A stretch of DNA of 64,000 nt from Lumbricus terrestris (taxonomy: Eukaryota; Annelida; Clitellata; Crassiclitellata; Lumbricidae). Positions 33,201-45,200 of the stretch are shown here, piece by piece; position 1 is the first letter of the stretch, and the number at the start of each line of letters is the position of its first letter. Both the position numbers and the translations under genes were made by a program. The notes under the pieces were generated by a model. It had not been told where the DNA came from. It made no database searches and saw only the letters and a list, made by a program, of their open reading frames with translations. Location: contig OX457038.1 of the NCBI GenBank assembly GCA_949752735.1, positions 23,930,655 through 23,994,654 on the forward strand, given 5' to 3'.

Positions 33201-36200
33201 ATATTTAACTCTTTTCTTTTGTGCCAGGTTCCTATGGAACTAAAGATTGATAGAATTACACCAATTTTTTAATCTGGAAGTAAGAGTCTCATTAACAATT
33301 ATAGACCTATTTCTATTCTCCCCTTTTTCTAAAATCATGCAAAAATTAACGTTTATATAACAGACTTCATACTTTTTTGATATGTTTAATCCTTTACGCG
33401 TTTGCCCCGAGTATATTCGCTGAAAACGGGCTTAAAATTTCAAAATGAACGGGTAAAGGGTTAATCATTAATCATCTGGCCCCAACCAATATGGATTTAA
33501 AAAGCACCTCTCTACCTTTGTGGCACTTATGGATATTCATTGTAACATATCAGAGGCTATGGATAATTAATAATTCTTATTCTACTGGGATCTTTTTAAC
33601 CTAGCCAAAGCTTTCGATACAGTACATCGCAGTATTCTACTTAAAAACTCAAAGGATATGAAATAAGAGTAATGGCCAATGAATGGTTTTCTGACTATCT
33701 AAAAAAATAGAACACAGTTTGTATCTTTAAAAGATCAACTCTCCTAATCCAATAATTATAGGGGGTGGAGGGTCCGGTGGCACATTGGATAACACGCTGG
33801 CTTGGAGAGCGAGAGGAACTGAGATCGAATCCTGAAGCCTCCGTAGGATAGACGTGCTTTGTAGGCTGCTAAGAGTGCCGTGCATTGCAGGCTGTCTGTT
33901 ATGTTAGTAGTTAAAATGTATGTATCCTGTGACATTAACCAAGTCACCTCAACTAAATTCTTAGATACTATTATTGATTCACATTTAAATTGGAAAGAAC
34001 TTATTTTACAAATTGCCCAAAAAGTAGCTAAAAGCATAGGAATACTACGAAAAATGTGCCATAACTTGCCTTTGAAATCCTTATCAATCTCTATTAGATG
34101 CTGTCTCAACATTTTTCATATTCCAATATCTCCGGGGCCGTTAACTGTTTAATATCAAACTCCACTTTTTTACTTCAAAAATTAGCTATTAGAACTGATG
34201 TCAACCACATCCATTGGTAATTTAATACCAAGAACACCTATAGAACCAGCCATTATATACCATTGTGGGGCGCGGTGGTCTAGTGGTGGCGTCATTGCCT
34301 TGAAGCCGGAAGGTTCGAGGTTCGAATCCACCTCACGTCGCCGCGTAGGGACCTTGGGCAAGTCCTTCACTCGCAATTGCTCAGCGCTTCGGCGTGAAAC
34401 TCCGTTGCAGTGTCCGCTCTGCAGTCGGGAGCGCCTCTGAGTATATAGGGAGCTTGAAGGGGGCGCTATAACAAGTGCACATACAAACAAACAAACTAAC
34501 TACCATTATATACTCATCAATATCCCTAGGCTCAATGCCCGTAGGAGTCCGACGCCACTCTCTGTCTGAGTCTGTCTCGCACCATGTTACCCAGCTTCAA
34601 CCGGTCCGGTCAGCAGGTCTGCTCCATACCATTAACATCTTGGAGCAGCTAGACCACCTTGTCTGATTGAAGAGAATATTGGGAGAGAGGCATGAAGGAC
34701 AACCTGGGTGAATGCCCGTATGTGTCCCACGCTCTCTCCTCCGACTCTCTCCACCGGTCTGTCCTGACCGGCCTGTGCATGTCTGCTTCACATCATGACA
34801 CCTTGAAGCATCTGGGTCGCTATGTCACTTGTGTCATGGTTTTTGCGGGTTTCAATCGTCTCGGTCTTTTACTGCCAGCATATCGCCACTCATCTGGCAA
34901 ACCTTCCTCCTTTTGTCCGGGCTTCGGACCGGCACAGGGACGTTGTTGGCTCCCTGTGGCGGAGGATGGATGCAGTTTAATGTCATGCCCAGGACATTGT
35001 CATGCCCAGGACATCATTATATACTAACTACCATTATATACTAACTATACCAGGCATCAACAGGCTCCAAATTTGCCTCTTCATGCATCTGTATCGTAAT
35101 AATTTTCTTGCACCATCATAAATATTTCATAAATGCTTTAAATTGGCATCTTCTGTGCATCAACATTATACTAAAAATACAGCTAATTGCCAATCTGATT
35201 TTGCTAAAATCTATTCTAAGCTGTTTCCATTATGTGCCAGGGTCCAATCATATGGAGCTCCTTACCTCCTAAGGTATTCTCCTTTCCTACTTTGAGCAAA
35301 TTCAAGAAAGCTCTTAAGTTATTCCTAATCGAAGAATGATTATTATTGAAGTGTATAATCTTATGACTTGTTTTCAAATATCTTAGTTACTTGTGATTTG
35401 ATTCACCTCCCTTTTAATTTTTCCCTTGTTAATAAACTATCTACCCTTACTGTTCCGGCTACTATGACCTATCTGCCAATGTGATCACTTCAATTATAAT
35501 AATGTCAATTTTTTTTCTTCCATGACTGTCTAGCAGTACTTTTGTGATTGTATTAAGTTGATTTGTTAAGGTATGTGTATAATCTGTTGATATCGTTTGA
35601 TTTATACTTCCACTGACGATTGATATTGGGTTACTCCTGACAGCAGGACTTTTCCCTTTGGGGCTTCCCTTTAAGCACACAACCGGATATATGATCCCTT
35701 TGCTTTACGATGTGTTCATTGTTCTTTCTGTTTTCAATGCAACTAGTCAGTTATATACTAATTGCTATTTTGTTTATATTCAATGTTACTGCCTTGATAA
35801 ATGTTCATTTGATTTGAATTAGTACTCTTGAGACTGCTGGATCATAGATTTATTTCATTTTACAGATGCTTGCCTTGAGACTGAACCTGTCGGTATATCT
35901 GGTTCTGCAGCTGCTGAATGTGATGATACCTTTGAGGGGATGTTTGGACAGAGACCAACTACAGTTGTGTAAGTATATTGGGAATGTCTGATCATACAGT
36001 TTCAGACTTAACTGAGTTAGCAGATTTGTTTGCTGTTTTCTTGATGAAAATTACGAGATGTAAGGACTTATGAGAGATATTCTTGGTGAAAGAGCTCAAT
36101 GGCGAGAGCTTTGGAGCTGTGACTTAATGACAATATTCGTATTTTAAACGTATATGTGTGGCGTTCGTCCCCTCGCCGCCGCGGGCGCATGAGGGGCGTC

Positions 36201-39200
36201 GAGCTGCTCGTGCCTTGGGCGATGCTCCTCTATACCAGAATCCCTGGAGTTGCCCGAGTCACTATCTCGCCTGTGCCGTCTACTAGAAAGACGGGGTGCT
36301 GATGCACCGACTTCACCTTCAATGTTGGCCGAAGAAGGCCCTGAGATGGTCGCTCGCGACAGGGTATAAAGCTCGGTCCCGTCCGAGTCTGCCTCTGCCC
36401 CGTCCACAGTCACCTTGGGGGTAATGTCCTGAGCTTGAGGATGGCCGATGCTCAACACAGGGTTCACTAACTTGCGGGCAGCGGACCCTCGCTTGGAGCT
36501 TCACTTCACGGCTACGGGTTTCTTCCTCTTGCCCGACAGATCTTCGCTCCTTCGCACCATACTACAGATGGCAGCTCCCGAACTAATGCCACCGACGGGC
36601 AATACTGAGCGTTCTCGATATTCCGAAGACCAGGGGAACTTGAACCACGGCCACTCTAAGGGACTCGGCCCTAGGCCGCGCCAGAATGACATGACTACCT
36701 TCTCGTCACCAGGAAAAGACGGACAACTTGTCAAGGCTGCGACACTGACACGAAATATTGGGATACGGCGCTTGGCCGAAGACACCAGAAATACACGGGG
36801 AAACTATGCGAAATCTCAAGTACGGCACTACGGGAAATCGCCCTGGACGCTCCCGTACTCCGGAAAGCTGGAAACGGCTTAACTGACCGAGCCCTGCTAG
36901 CGGGGAAAACGTACAGCGAGTCGGCTGAAGCGATGCGGCAAGCAGGTCCGCACCGTCAGGCGAACGACGGGGAATTAAGGGACGAGCGTAAAATACCAGG
37001 CAGAAGCGTTCACAATCAAGCAGGAATGACTAGGCTCACACCAGGCAAGACACAGTACAAGAATCCAACAGCTGCTAGGCCGAAGCTGAGCGCTGCAACG
37101 AAGGCTGGATGTCAGCGGAGAGCAAAGCGATGACGACCGATGCTGACAGGCGTTGCTGTTCTGTACAGCCGCTACTCTACGGGTACAGGGACGGGACCCT
37201 AAGGGACGCTCTATCTAAGCTAGATTGACTTACACTCGCTAGCTATCGATAATTCTAGGGGCAAACCATACACAGGGAACACGCCAGTGAAATCAGATTC
37301 AAGCTAAGTGTCACCGATCAAAAGTTACGAGTATTGAAGGGGAACCTACGCGGTTCGCCGGTCGGTCGACCGAGCTACCGGAGAGGCTAGGCTAAGGTAT
37401 CTACGTTCAATCTAGGCAATTCTACAGTCAGATACACACAACCTTACACTTATCTACGCTAAGGGACCACTAGGAGAGTCGACTAGGTCAGATATGACGA
37501 GGACCAGACGCGGCGCTAACCCTTCTTCAGACGAACGGGGAAAGACCGGCAATGGAACTTCGCAAGCTTCTACCGATGAAACTACAAGAGATAGCGGGCA
37601 ACTCTCGATACTTTCAAGGGAAAACAAGGCACGACGAACAGTTTGACACCAAGTTTATCAAAATCGGACCAGAAATGATGAAGTTCTTCGACACGGGGAA
37701 AAGACCGGGCGACGGCCTTCACGTAAGCTCCCGGCTGTGACACAATGGACTCTCTGCCGAAGAAACTAGGACTGACAGACAGTCGTTCGAGGCAGTTCTT
37801 CCCGAAAACAGAACTAGGAGAAGACGATGAAACAACCCAGCGATGATAAGAGGCTGCCCAGCAAACTTGCCTGATGAGAAGGGGAGATTTACGGGTAAAA
37901 CCTAAAATTGCTAATATCTCAGAAACTACGCTAGCTAGGCAAGGTTTCTCGACGAAGTCAGGGGAAAACCACCTACGGCGCACATGCCAGTGCTAATTTG
38001 GAAGCTCTATTTAAGTGAAATTTGGCAGAGTTGACTTTATACGGGAAGCTACGCGGACTAGGCTAAGAGGGACGTGTAGGACCTTCTACCGGCCTCTAGC
38101 CTCAACAGCTACGGTCAATTCTACGTGACTACGCCTAGGGCGATCGAACTAGGTAAATTCATTACGTATTGAACTCCGATACAGAGTATGACACACTGAC
38201 ACAGTTCCCCGCAGGGACGTGAAGTACGCGGGCCTGTGCTGACAAATTCTAAGGGAGCTGCTTCCCTACACAACCCGGACCTCACCCGGCTAAATTCAGG
38301 CCAACCCACGTTAAATCTTCCTTCAGGGACTTAACTAGGGTATATATATATATATATATATATTAGGGTGTCCCAAAAAATATTTTTGTCGAAATTTTCT
38401 ATGCAGTCCCCTTAAAAAGTTTCCATATGGTCCCATTATAACACCTGCAAAATTTTATGACACTACAAAAATATTTAGGGGTCCCCCAAGCCACCCATAT
38501 TTTACCCATATTGACATAATTTGCGCCTGATGTGTCCAACTTCTAAATGTCTTTAGATCCCAACCCTTGATCCTATTACAACAAATTTAGTACCATTGGA
38601 AAGCTCTTAAATGGTAGAATTTGCGAGTATCTGACTTTATTGGATACAATGGATATTGTGGGCATAGTATAACGCTCAAAAAATGCAAAAATCGAGAAAA
38701 ATCGAGATTTTTGGACTTTCACATTATCAGTGTACTCGCAACTAATCATTGGGAGTATTCATTACAAACACTTGATAATGTAACAAGTCATGGTTTTAGC
38801 TCCTCCATACCTTCATCTGCTTCGGGGTAAGAAATTCTGAGCGGCTGAGGGGTTCAACCCCTATTTTTTCCTAGGACCACACAGTGAAGTCTTAATTGCA
38901 CATCCCATGCAGCTACACACAAATCAACGTCTGGCCCTTTATGTTTTCACTATTCTACTGATCTGCTTATTCTACATCACTTCACCATCTCAAATAATAT
39001 TGTTATTCAGTTCTACATTTAAGCCTATTCTTCTTCTTCTTCTTTCTTTGAACGTCTGGCCCTTTATGTTTTCACTATTCTCCTACTGATCTGCTTATTC
39101 TACATCACTTCACCATCTCAAATAATATTGTTATTCAGTTCTACATTTAAGCCTATTCATGTCAGCAATATTGTCACGATTGTGGTTAGAAAACATGTTC

Positions 39201-42200
39201 CTATGTTTTTCGACAACTTGTACAAGAAATTGTCTCCGATCTCCGTTCTTCGTTATTGTTGAACTGAAATTCTGTATCAGAGCTGCGTCATGTTCGTTCA
39301 ACATGGTCATTTACACAGACCAAGTTTGAAAAATCACACGTGGTCTTATAGGCTACGATTGGCTGTCTCGCCACGCTTTCACTGAAAGATCGAGAAAGCT
39401 ATAATTGAACGCAGTATAGTTCGGGAAAAACGTTTAGGAAGAGATAACCCCGTTATTCCACATGGACGAGACAATCACTGAAAGAACAGAGAGAATTGCT
39501 ATCTCTTAAAAAAATTATCTTAGGTACCAAGAATGATGTTGCATCATTTGCAGACTTGTCGCCTAGAGCAGCATCGTCAGAAGCATAGTTGTAAAAAACG
39601 GTTTTTTTTGTTTTTTATTCGCTCCCAAAAAACGTCTTTTTTTCGTTTTTTATTTTTCTCATCGTTTTTTATCGTTTTTTATTTTTTCTTTAACTTTATT
39701 CATTTACTTTCTGTTATTATTCTCCCTAATTTTTATTTTTCTGATATTCCTTATGTTTTCCGCCAACTCTCAATGATTCAGCTAACTAAAGTCATTATTT
39801 CATCGTTTAACATCATCATTTAAGAGATTGCCTGCGTGTAGTAGGTTCCTAATCAATGTTTTCAAGGTTAAAATGCGGTTTTAGATGTAGCAAAGTCAAA
39901 TTATTTACCGTTACCGTTTTTTATCGTTTTTTTGTCGTTTTTTATTTTTTCGAAAAAAACGACGTTTTTTACCGTTTTTTATTTCGTTTCCATCGTTTTT
40001 TACATCTATGGTCAGAAGTATAAAGCTTTGGATTAGTTCAATGAGAGCAGTGACTCTACATGAGAACACCGCCTGACTTACAGTAGATGTCAACCACAAA
40101 TCTGAGAATTGCTGGAGTTGGATACCCTGAAATTCACGGTTGTCAACTGTATTGTGTGATTCGTTTCCACCATCAAGAGAAATTCGATCTATATTGCCTT
40201 ACCCATCCAACCCGCTCTGTGATAGCCATTAGCCACCAGGTTTGCGAACTGCTACAGAATTGCTCAATCCAACTACGGATGCCAAGAGCTGAGGAAATTC
40301 TTGAAGCTGTTCAGTAATGAATTCCTATGATTTGTTAGATACAGACTGCAGTTGCATTGGTCGAGGGTTTGGTTGACGGTGAACCAGATTGGAGCATTCA
40401 TCTTTAAATGGCTTGCAGAGCTTAATTGCAGACTACTGATGAACAACCTTTACCATGGACACAAAGAATGCACTAGGGAACTGGAGTTAAAAGATTTATG
40501 TGATGTCAACAAGATGCTACAATGTACAACTGATGGCTGATGTAGAAGGGTGCAAGGCACTGCAAGCTCTATTTAGTATACAGTTATTCAAGGCCGTTGT
40601 CTCAAAGCATTTGCCAGTAATTATTGCATCACACTGCCACGACTTCAAAAGTTCCAAACTGCAACCGTGGATACCAGTCCTGGTCCAGGGGTCAACTTTG
40701 GCACACCAAAATGTTAGTACTTCCACCAAATAGAGAAGAAATCAGACTGACAATCGGTTAACCTTATCCATATCCACTCCAGTGATGATTGTCTTGTAGA
40801 GGTAGCAGCCTGCTATCCCAGTGCACGACAGATTTACATCATTGGTTTGCTCGAGGGCTAAACTGTTGTCCTTATGCCTGAAAAACCTCATTCACAAACA
40901 CAATAAGGCTGCATGTTTGTAGAATGTAGATTTTAGTATTTCAGAGCTATATAATGGTATTAAGCAATACATATTACATAAGCACGCTAGTGGGATCAAA
41001 GTGTGTACCTACAAAATTTTCACACTCCGAGACGTCGTACGTTTAATTTGTGACAACATACACAAATTATATGAGCTTTGGGGGACCTCTAAATATTTTT
41101 TCAATGTCATGAAATTTGGCAGGTATTATCATAGGACCATAAGGAAACTTTTTGGAGGGACTGCATTTCAAATTTCAAGAAAAGTTTTTTTCCTGTGCAA
41201 TCGTGGGACACCCTAATATATATATATGTATCTACGCCCAACCGAGTCAACTACCTTCCTCGGTGGTGGGACGGTATATTACGGTGACTATGTCTTTCGC
41301 AAAAGATGTTTCAAACTAGGCAACGAGCTGTCGGCAGAGCATCAGACAAGCCCAGCGACGAGTTACTGGCAACTATTGCTGAACCAGAGTTAAGACGAAG
41401 AGCGGGCGGCAGGACGACAGACACCAAGCCGATCAATCCGACGAGACCTGAACCACACGGCAGAGAAGGCGTATAAATCGGCTGCAGGCGAAATAGCGAC
41501 CAACACGGCCAAGACATTCACAGTCAGAACCAACAACGTTTGGCCGAAGAGATATCCAATACCACAGTCAACCAGTACGATCGAAGCAAGCAGGCGGAAA
41601 TAATGCCCTTGAGGCGGCGACTCGGACGGACAGATGCCGAAGAGAGTCTTCTATCACAACCAACCATCAACACACACAGCCGACACAGCTAGGCGATCAT
41701 CCACCAACGGCCCTACTACCGGCCAAATAAAAGCACCGATGCGAAGGTTAAGGTAGTATACAGTTGGCAGAACGTATATATATGTGTGGGTGTATTTTTC
41801 AGGATCACGTCCCCCTTACGTGTCACGTCCCCCTTACGTGTCACTTTCCCCTTACGTGTCACTTTCCTCCCACAGACCAACGGAGCTGCGGCGTCTCCGA
41901 TGAATTTCACAGACCTGTATTCGCGGATTGCCCTCGGGTGAGGTGCCGCTTATCACTTTCACAATTCAACAGGAAAGACGAGTCAAACGAAGCTCTCTCT
42001 CTTCGTATACACAGCCCAACAAGGCTCTTCTCCTTCAAAGATAACCGTAAAACCGGCCTGGTGCAAATGTGACAGAGAGGGGCCCAACCGCCCTGCCGGA
42101 TCGTCGACGCAGGCGCAAATGCCCGTATATGTATATTATTTCTCTCAAACAAGACACAAGGTCTTCAGAAAACTAGCATGGCAAGGTTGCCGGAATACAA

Positions 42201-45200
42201 AGTGATAGCAATCACCCGAATACGCTTGTGAACGAGTCACAGTACATGTAGAGCGATGCACACCAACCTATCTCTTCGTATAGAGCAGTAAACACCACTC
42301 TACATTATAAGCAGAGCAGCGTGTGGCAGGCTTTAGTCGACCTATCTAACTCTGTCTGCACACTATAGTTTGGCATGAAACTGAGCAATGGTCTTCCATA
42401 CAGAAATGCATTATACACGGCAACTCTTCTGCAGTGAATATCATTACCTATAGCAAACTGTATATGTTTTTATCGGTTCAGGGACCTATTATAGATGTAT
42501 GTAGGGCTACTTAAGGCACCTTCCCTACCTGACTTGGGGTCCTCAAGGCAGAAACTATATTATGTAAGGCAGCTATCTAGCAAGGGATTTGGCTACCCTA
42601 AGCCGGTCATGGATACTCCCATTGACTAAAGGACTTGTCTTAAACCACAGGGCGGTCTATTGGCGGCAAATCCGCCACAATGTGATGAGAATTATGAGCA
42701 GCAAGAACTTGTGAGAGGTATTCTTAATGAAAATACAGGGATGTAAGGTCTTCTGTTGAGTCACCCATTTGCTTATTCGTATGAACCCTCATCTTTTTCT
42801 TTGTCTAAGAGTCACACTCAACACTATTTCATACGCCTGAAACTTTTAAATTCACCTTTAGAACAGTTTGCATGTTTGTTGAAAATCTAATGAAAATTCT
42901 TAAGTGGGATGAGAGAATGAAGAATTCATGCCACTAGTGTCGTAGCCTCCCTCTCCTTCTCCTCTGCTTCTGATATACCGTTTCTTTTCTCGCACACTAA
43001 CCAACACTGCGTACGACTCTTCAGTCTTGTAACTTAGAAAATTGTAAAATATATTGAAAATCAGCAATCTCAAGCTTCACAAGTCATGGCAACTGTCTCA
43101 TCCACATCATACGCCCAAATCTGCATATCACTTCTGCAATCTTACATGTTTGAAAATTAAAAATATATTGAAAACTTGATCTCTCTCTTTACCATCACTT
43201 GACATATGCTTTTTTCTCAACTTATTCGAGACCTCTTTGTTATGTACGTATATACGAAAGTTTGTGAAGTCTTCCATTCTTGGAACATGTTATCGGTTGA
43301 AGTGAAATTTCTATAATCTTATATTCGTTGCTATGCGAATTCTCATAATGTTGAAACTTTGAAACTCACGAAGTTAAAATTATGAGAATTTGCTAATATT
43401 ATATTTTGAAATCTTCACAATTTGAAAAGTTGCAACGCTGCAGTTATGAATATTTTAGATCTTGAGAAGTTAGACACTTAGAAATCTTGCAAGTCATCGT
43501 GTCTTTCTCATCCATCGACCTTCCCTTTCACTGCTTCTCATCTCCTCCTCCAATGTTTCACACAAATCTGGTAATTCTGTTACTTAAAATATTTAAAAAT
43601 CAAGCTCACATACATGACATATGCTGCCTCATCTGCTAATTCTGCTGCTTAGCCCCTTTTTCCACCCACCTCTCCTTCACCTTTGACTCCCCCCCCCGAA
43701 AGTTCGTACATTTACAGCTGAAAATCATCTGAAACTCAAGAAGTCTTGCACCATGCACAACCTCGTCTGCTATTTCTGCTGCTTAAGCCTTTAATGCCAG
43801 AGGGTATAGGATTTTCCATACCATTTACTACCATCTCAGCATTAAAGGGTTAAGCATCCCATCTCAACTCCTCTATCACTGCTTCACCTTTGACTTCATC
43901 CAACTTTGGCAATTGTTGCCTAAAATTTTGAAAATCAAGAATCCATGTTTCACACACATAGCTCTTCTGTTAATTCTGATGCTTAACTAGCTCTCCGCTA
44001 CTCCGGCATTTCTGATTTCGCACAATTTTGGTAATTCTATAGCTTGAACTAGCCTGAAAATTAAAAAGCTAAGTGCACCACTCAGCCACTACTGCTAATA
44101 TTACTACTTTAAATAGAAAATTCTATGAAAATTGAGAAATGGTTGCATAAAATTCGAAAATGCTTGTCTGTCGTTTGCTAGAAATAGGTTTTGATGGTAA
44201 TGGGTTTTCTCCAATGGGCCTCCTTACGAATTTCTATTTTCGTTTTCGCAACTCGATGTTTCCAAATGTTCTCGTTTTTCAAAGTCCTTGAAATTCAATA
44301 TTTTCATCAAATCATACCTAATTTATGATTTTTCTAACTACAGGTAAGTCACATCTCAAGAGCACTCACCATTATAATATTTTCTGCAAAATCACGACTC
44401 AGAAGATCCTACATCTATATGTTTTCAATAGGGTTACCTCTCGCAAGTCTGACATTTCGTAATTTTCATCAAATTCATGTCTAAAATACGATAATTGTCA
44501 CTAAGATACGTCTCAAAAGCACTCGTCGCTACGTTTTTTCACCAAATTCATGTCACAAAATTCATGTCTAAGTGCATCTTACATTTCAGTATTTTTTTTA
44601 TTAAGAATACCTCTCACAAGTTCTTACAGCTTGTCATTAAGTCACAGCTCCAAAGTTCTCGCCATAGCATCCTTTCACGAAATTCACGTCTCAGAAGACC
44701 TTACATCTCTGTATTAACTAAGAATACCTCCCATACGTGCTTTCACCAAGTACATGCTTTTAATACAAATATTGTCACTAAGACATAGTTCCCAAGCTTT
44801 CACCGTTGCACGCCTTTGCCAAATTCATGTCTAAGTTCCGGTAGATCTTACATTTCTGTATTTTCCTTAAGAATACCTCTCATAAATGCTTACAAAGAGT
44901 AACTTTCACCAAACACGCCCTTGAAATATGAATGTTGTCACTGAGACACAGCTCCCAAGCTTTCGCTATTACATACTTTCACCAAATTCACATGTCTAAG
45001 AATGCATACAGGAAGAGAGTTAGAGAGGACTGGATGAGTTATGGGAGGTATGAACAGAGGACTAGGGAAGTCCTATTTGAATGGGAGGCAGAGTGGAATG
45101 AGGAAGGAAGATGGTAATGTAGGAGTGGGAATGTATGAGAGAAGAGGGAAAGGATGAGAAGTGTGAAGGAAGAGAGAGAGATGATGATGTGGGGGGGAGG

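Larger units (their letters stand above)
33225..35340 (+). pseudogene. Jockey-like LINE reverse transcriptase, degenerate and interrupted
   Basis: Ordered RT landmarks can be read with several stops and shifts: [12 protein letters not shown] (33,300), [16 protein letters not shown] (33,590), then [12 protein letters not shown] and [20 protein letters not shown] (33,960-34,080). [17 protein letters not shown] follows (35,050). The end is IIWSSLPPK, then [17 protein letters not shown] and stop (35,240-35,337). SINE B (33,771), SINE A (34,261) and an unidentified insert (34,514-35,035) break it. It lies in intron 2. Confidence 0.8.
38363..41216. mobile_element. TIR element TTAGGGTGTCCCA, TA-flanked
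   Basis: Left TTAGGGTGTCCCAAAAAA and right GGGACACCCTAA are flanked by (TA)n. The inverted repeats stay similar for about 180 bp (AAAAAGTTTCC, TTATGACA-like, GGGGACCTCTAAATATTTTT). TA targets and a GGGTGTCCCA end suggest Tc1/mariner. The interior has no transposase I can recognise. It holds a 105-bp direct repeat (38,926 and 39,051) and a hAT MITE (39,584-40,010). Confidence 0.72.
36128..42700. other. GC-rich block of unknown origin in intron 3, with a nested transposon
   Basis: From about 36,150 the DNA becomes GC-richer and CG-dinucleotide rich (CTCGCCGCCGCGGGCGCATG). It returns to AT-rich intron after about 42,700. Two loosely related stretches near 37,220-37,430 and 37,900-38,140 share words (CTACGCTAGCTAGGC-like, CTACGCGG, AGGCTAGGCTAAG). 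Frames such as 36,144-36,467 (minus; Ser/Arg-rich [16 protein letters not shown]) and 36,448-36,882 (plus) show no domain. A mariner-like element splits it at 38,363. It may be a decayed retroelement or foreign insertion; no LTRs were found by eye. Confidence 0.45.

Noticed and set aside
34261..34340. Possible tRNA gene
   Set aside because: It is the head of SINE A, with target duplication and LINE-type tail.
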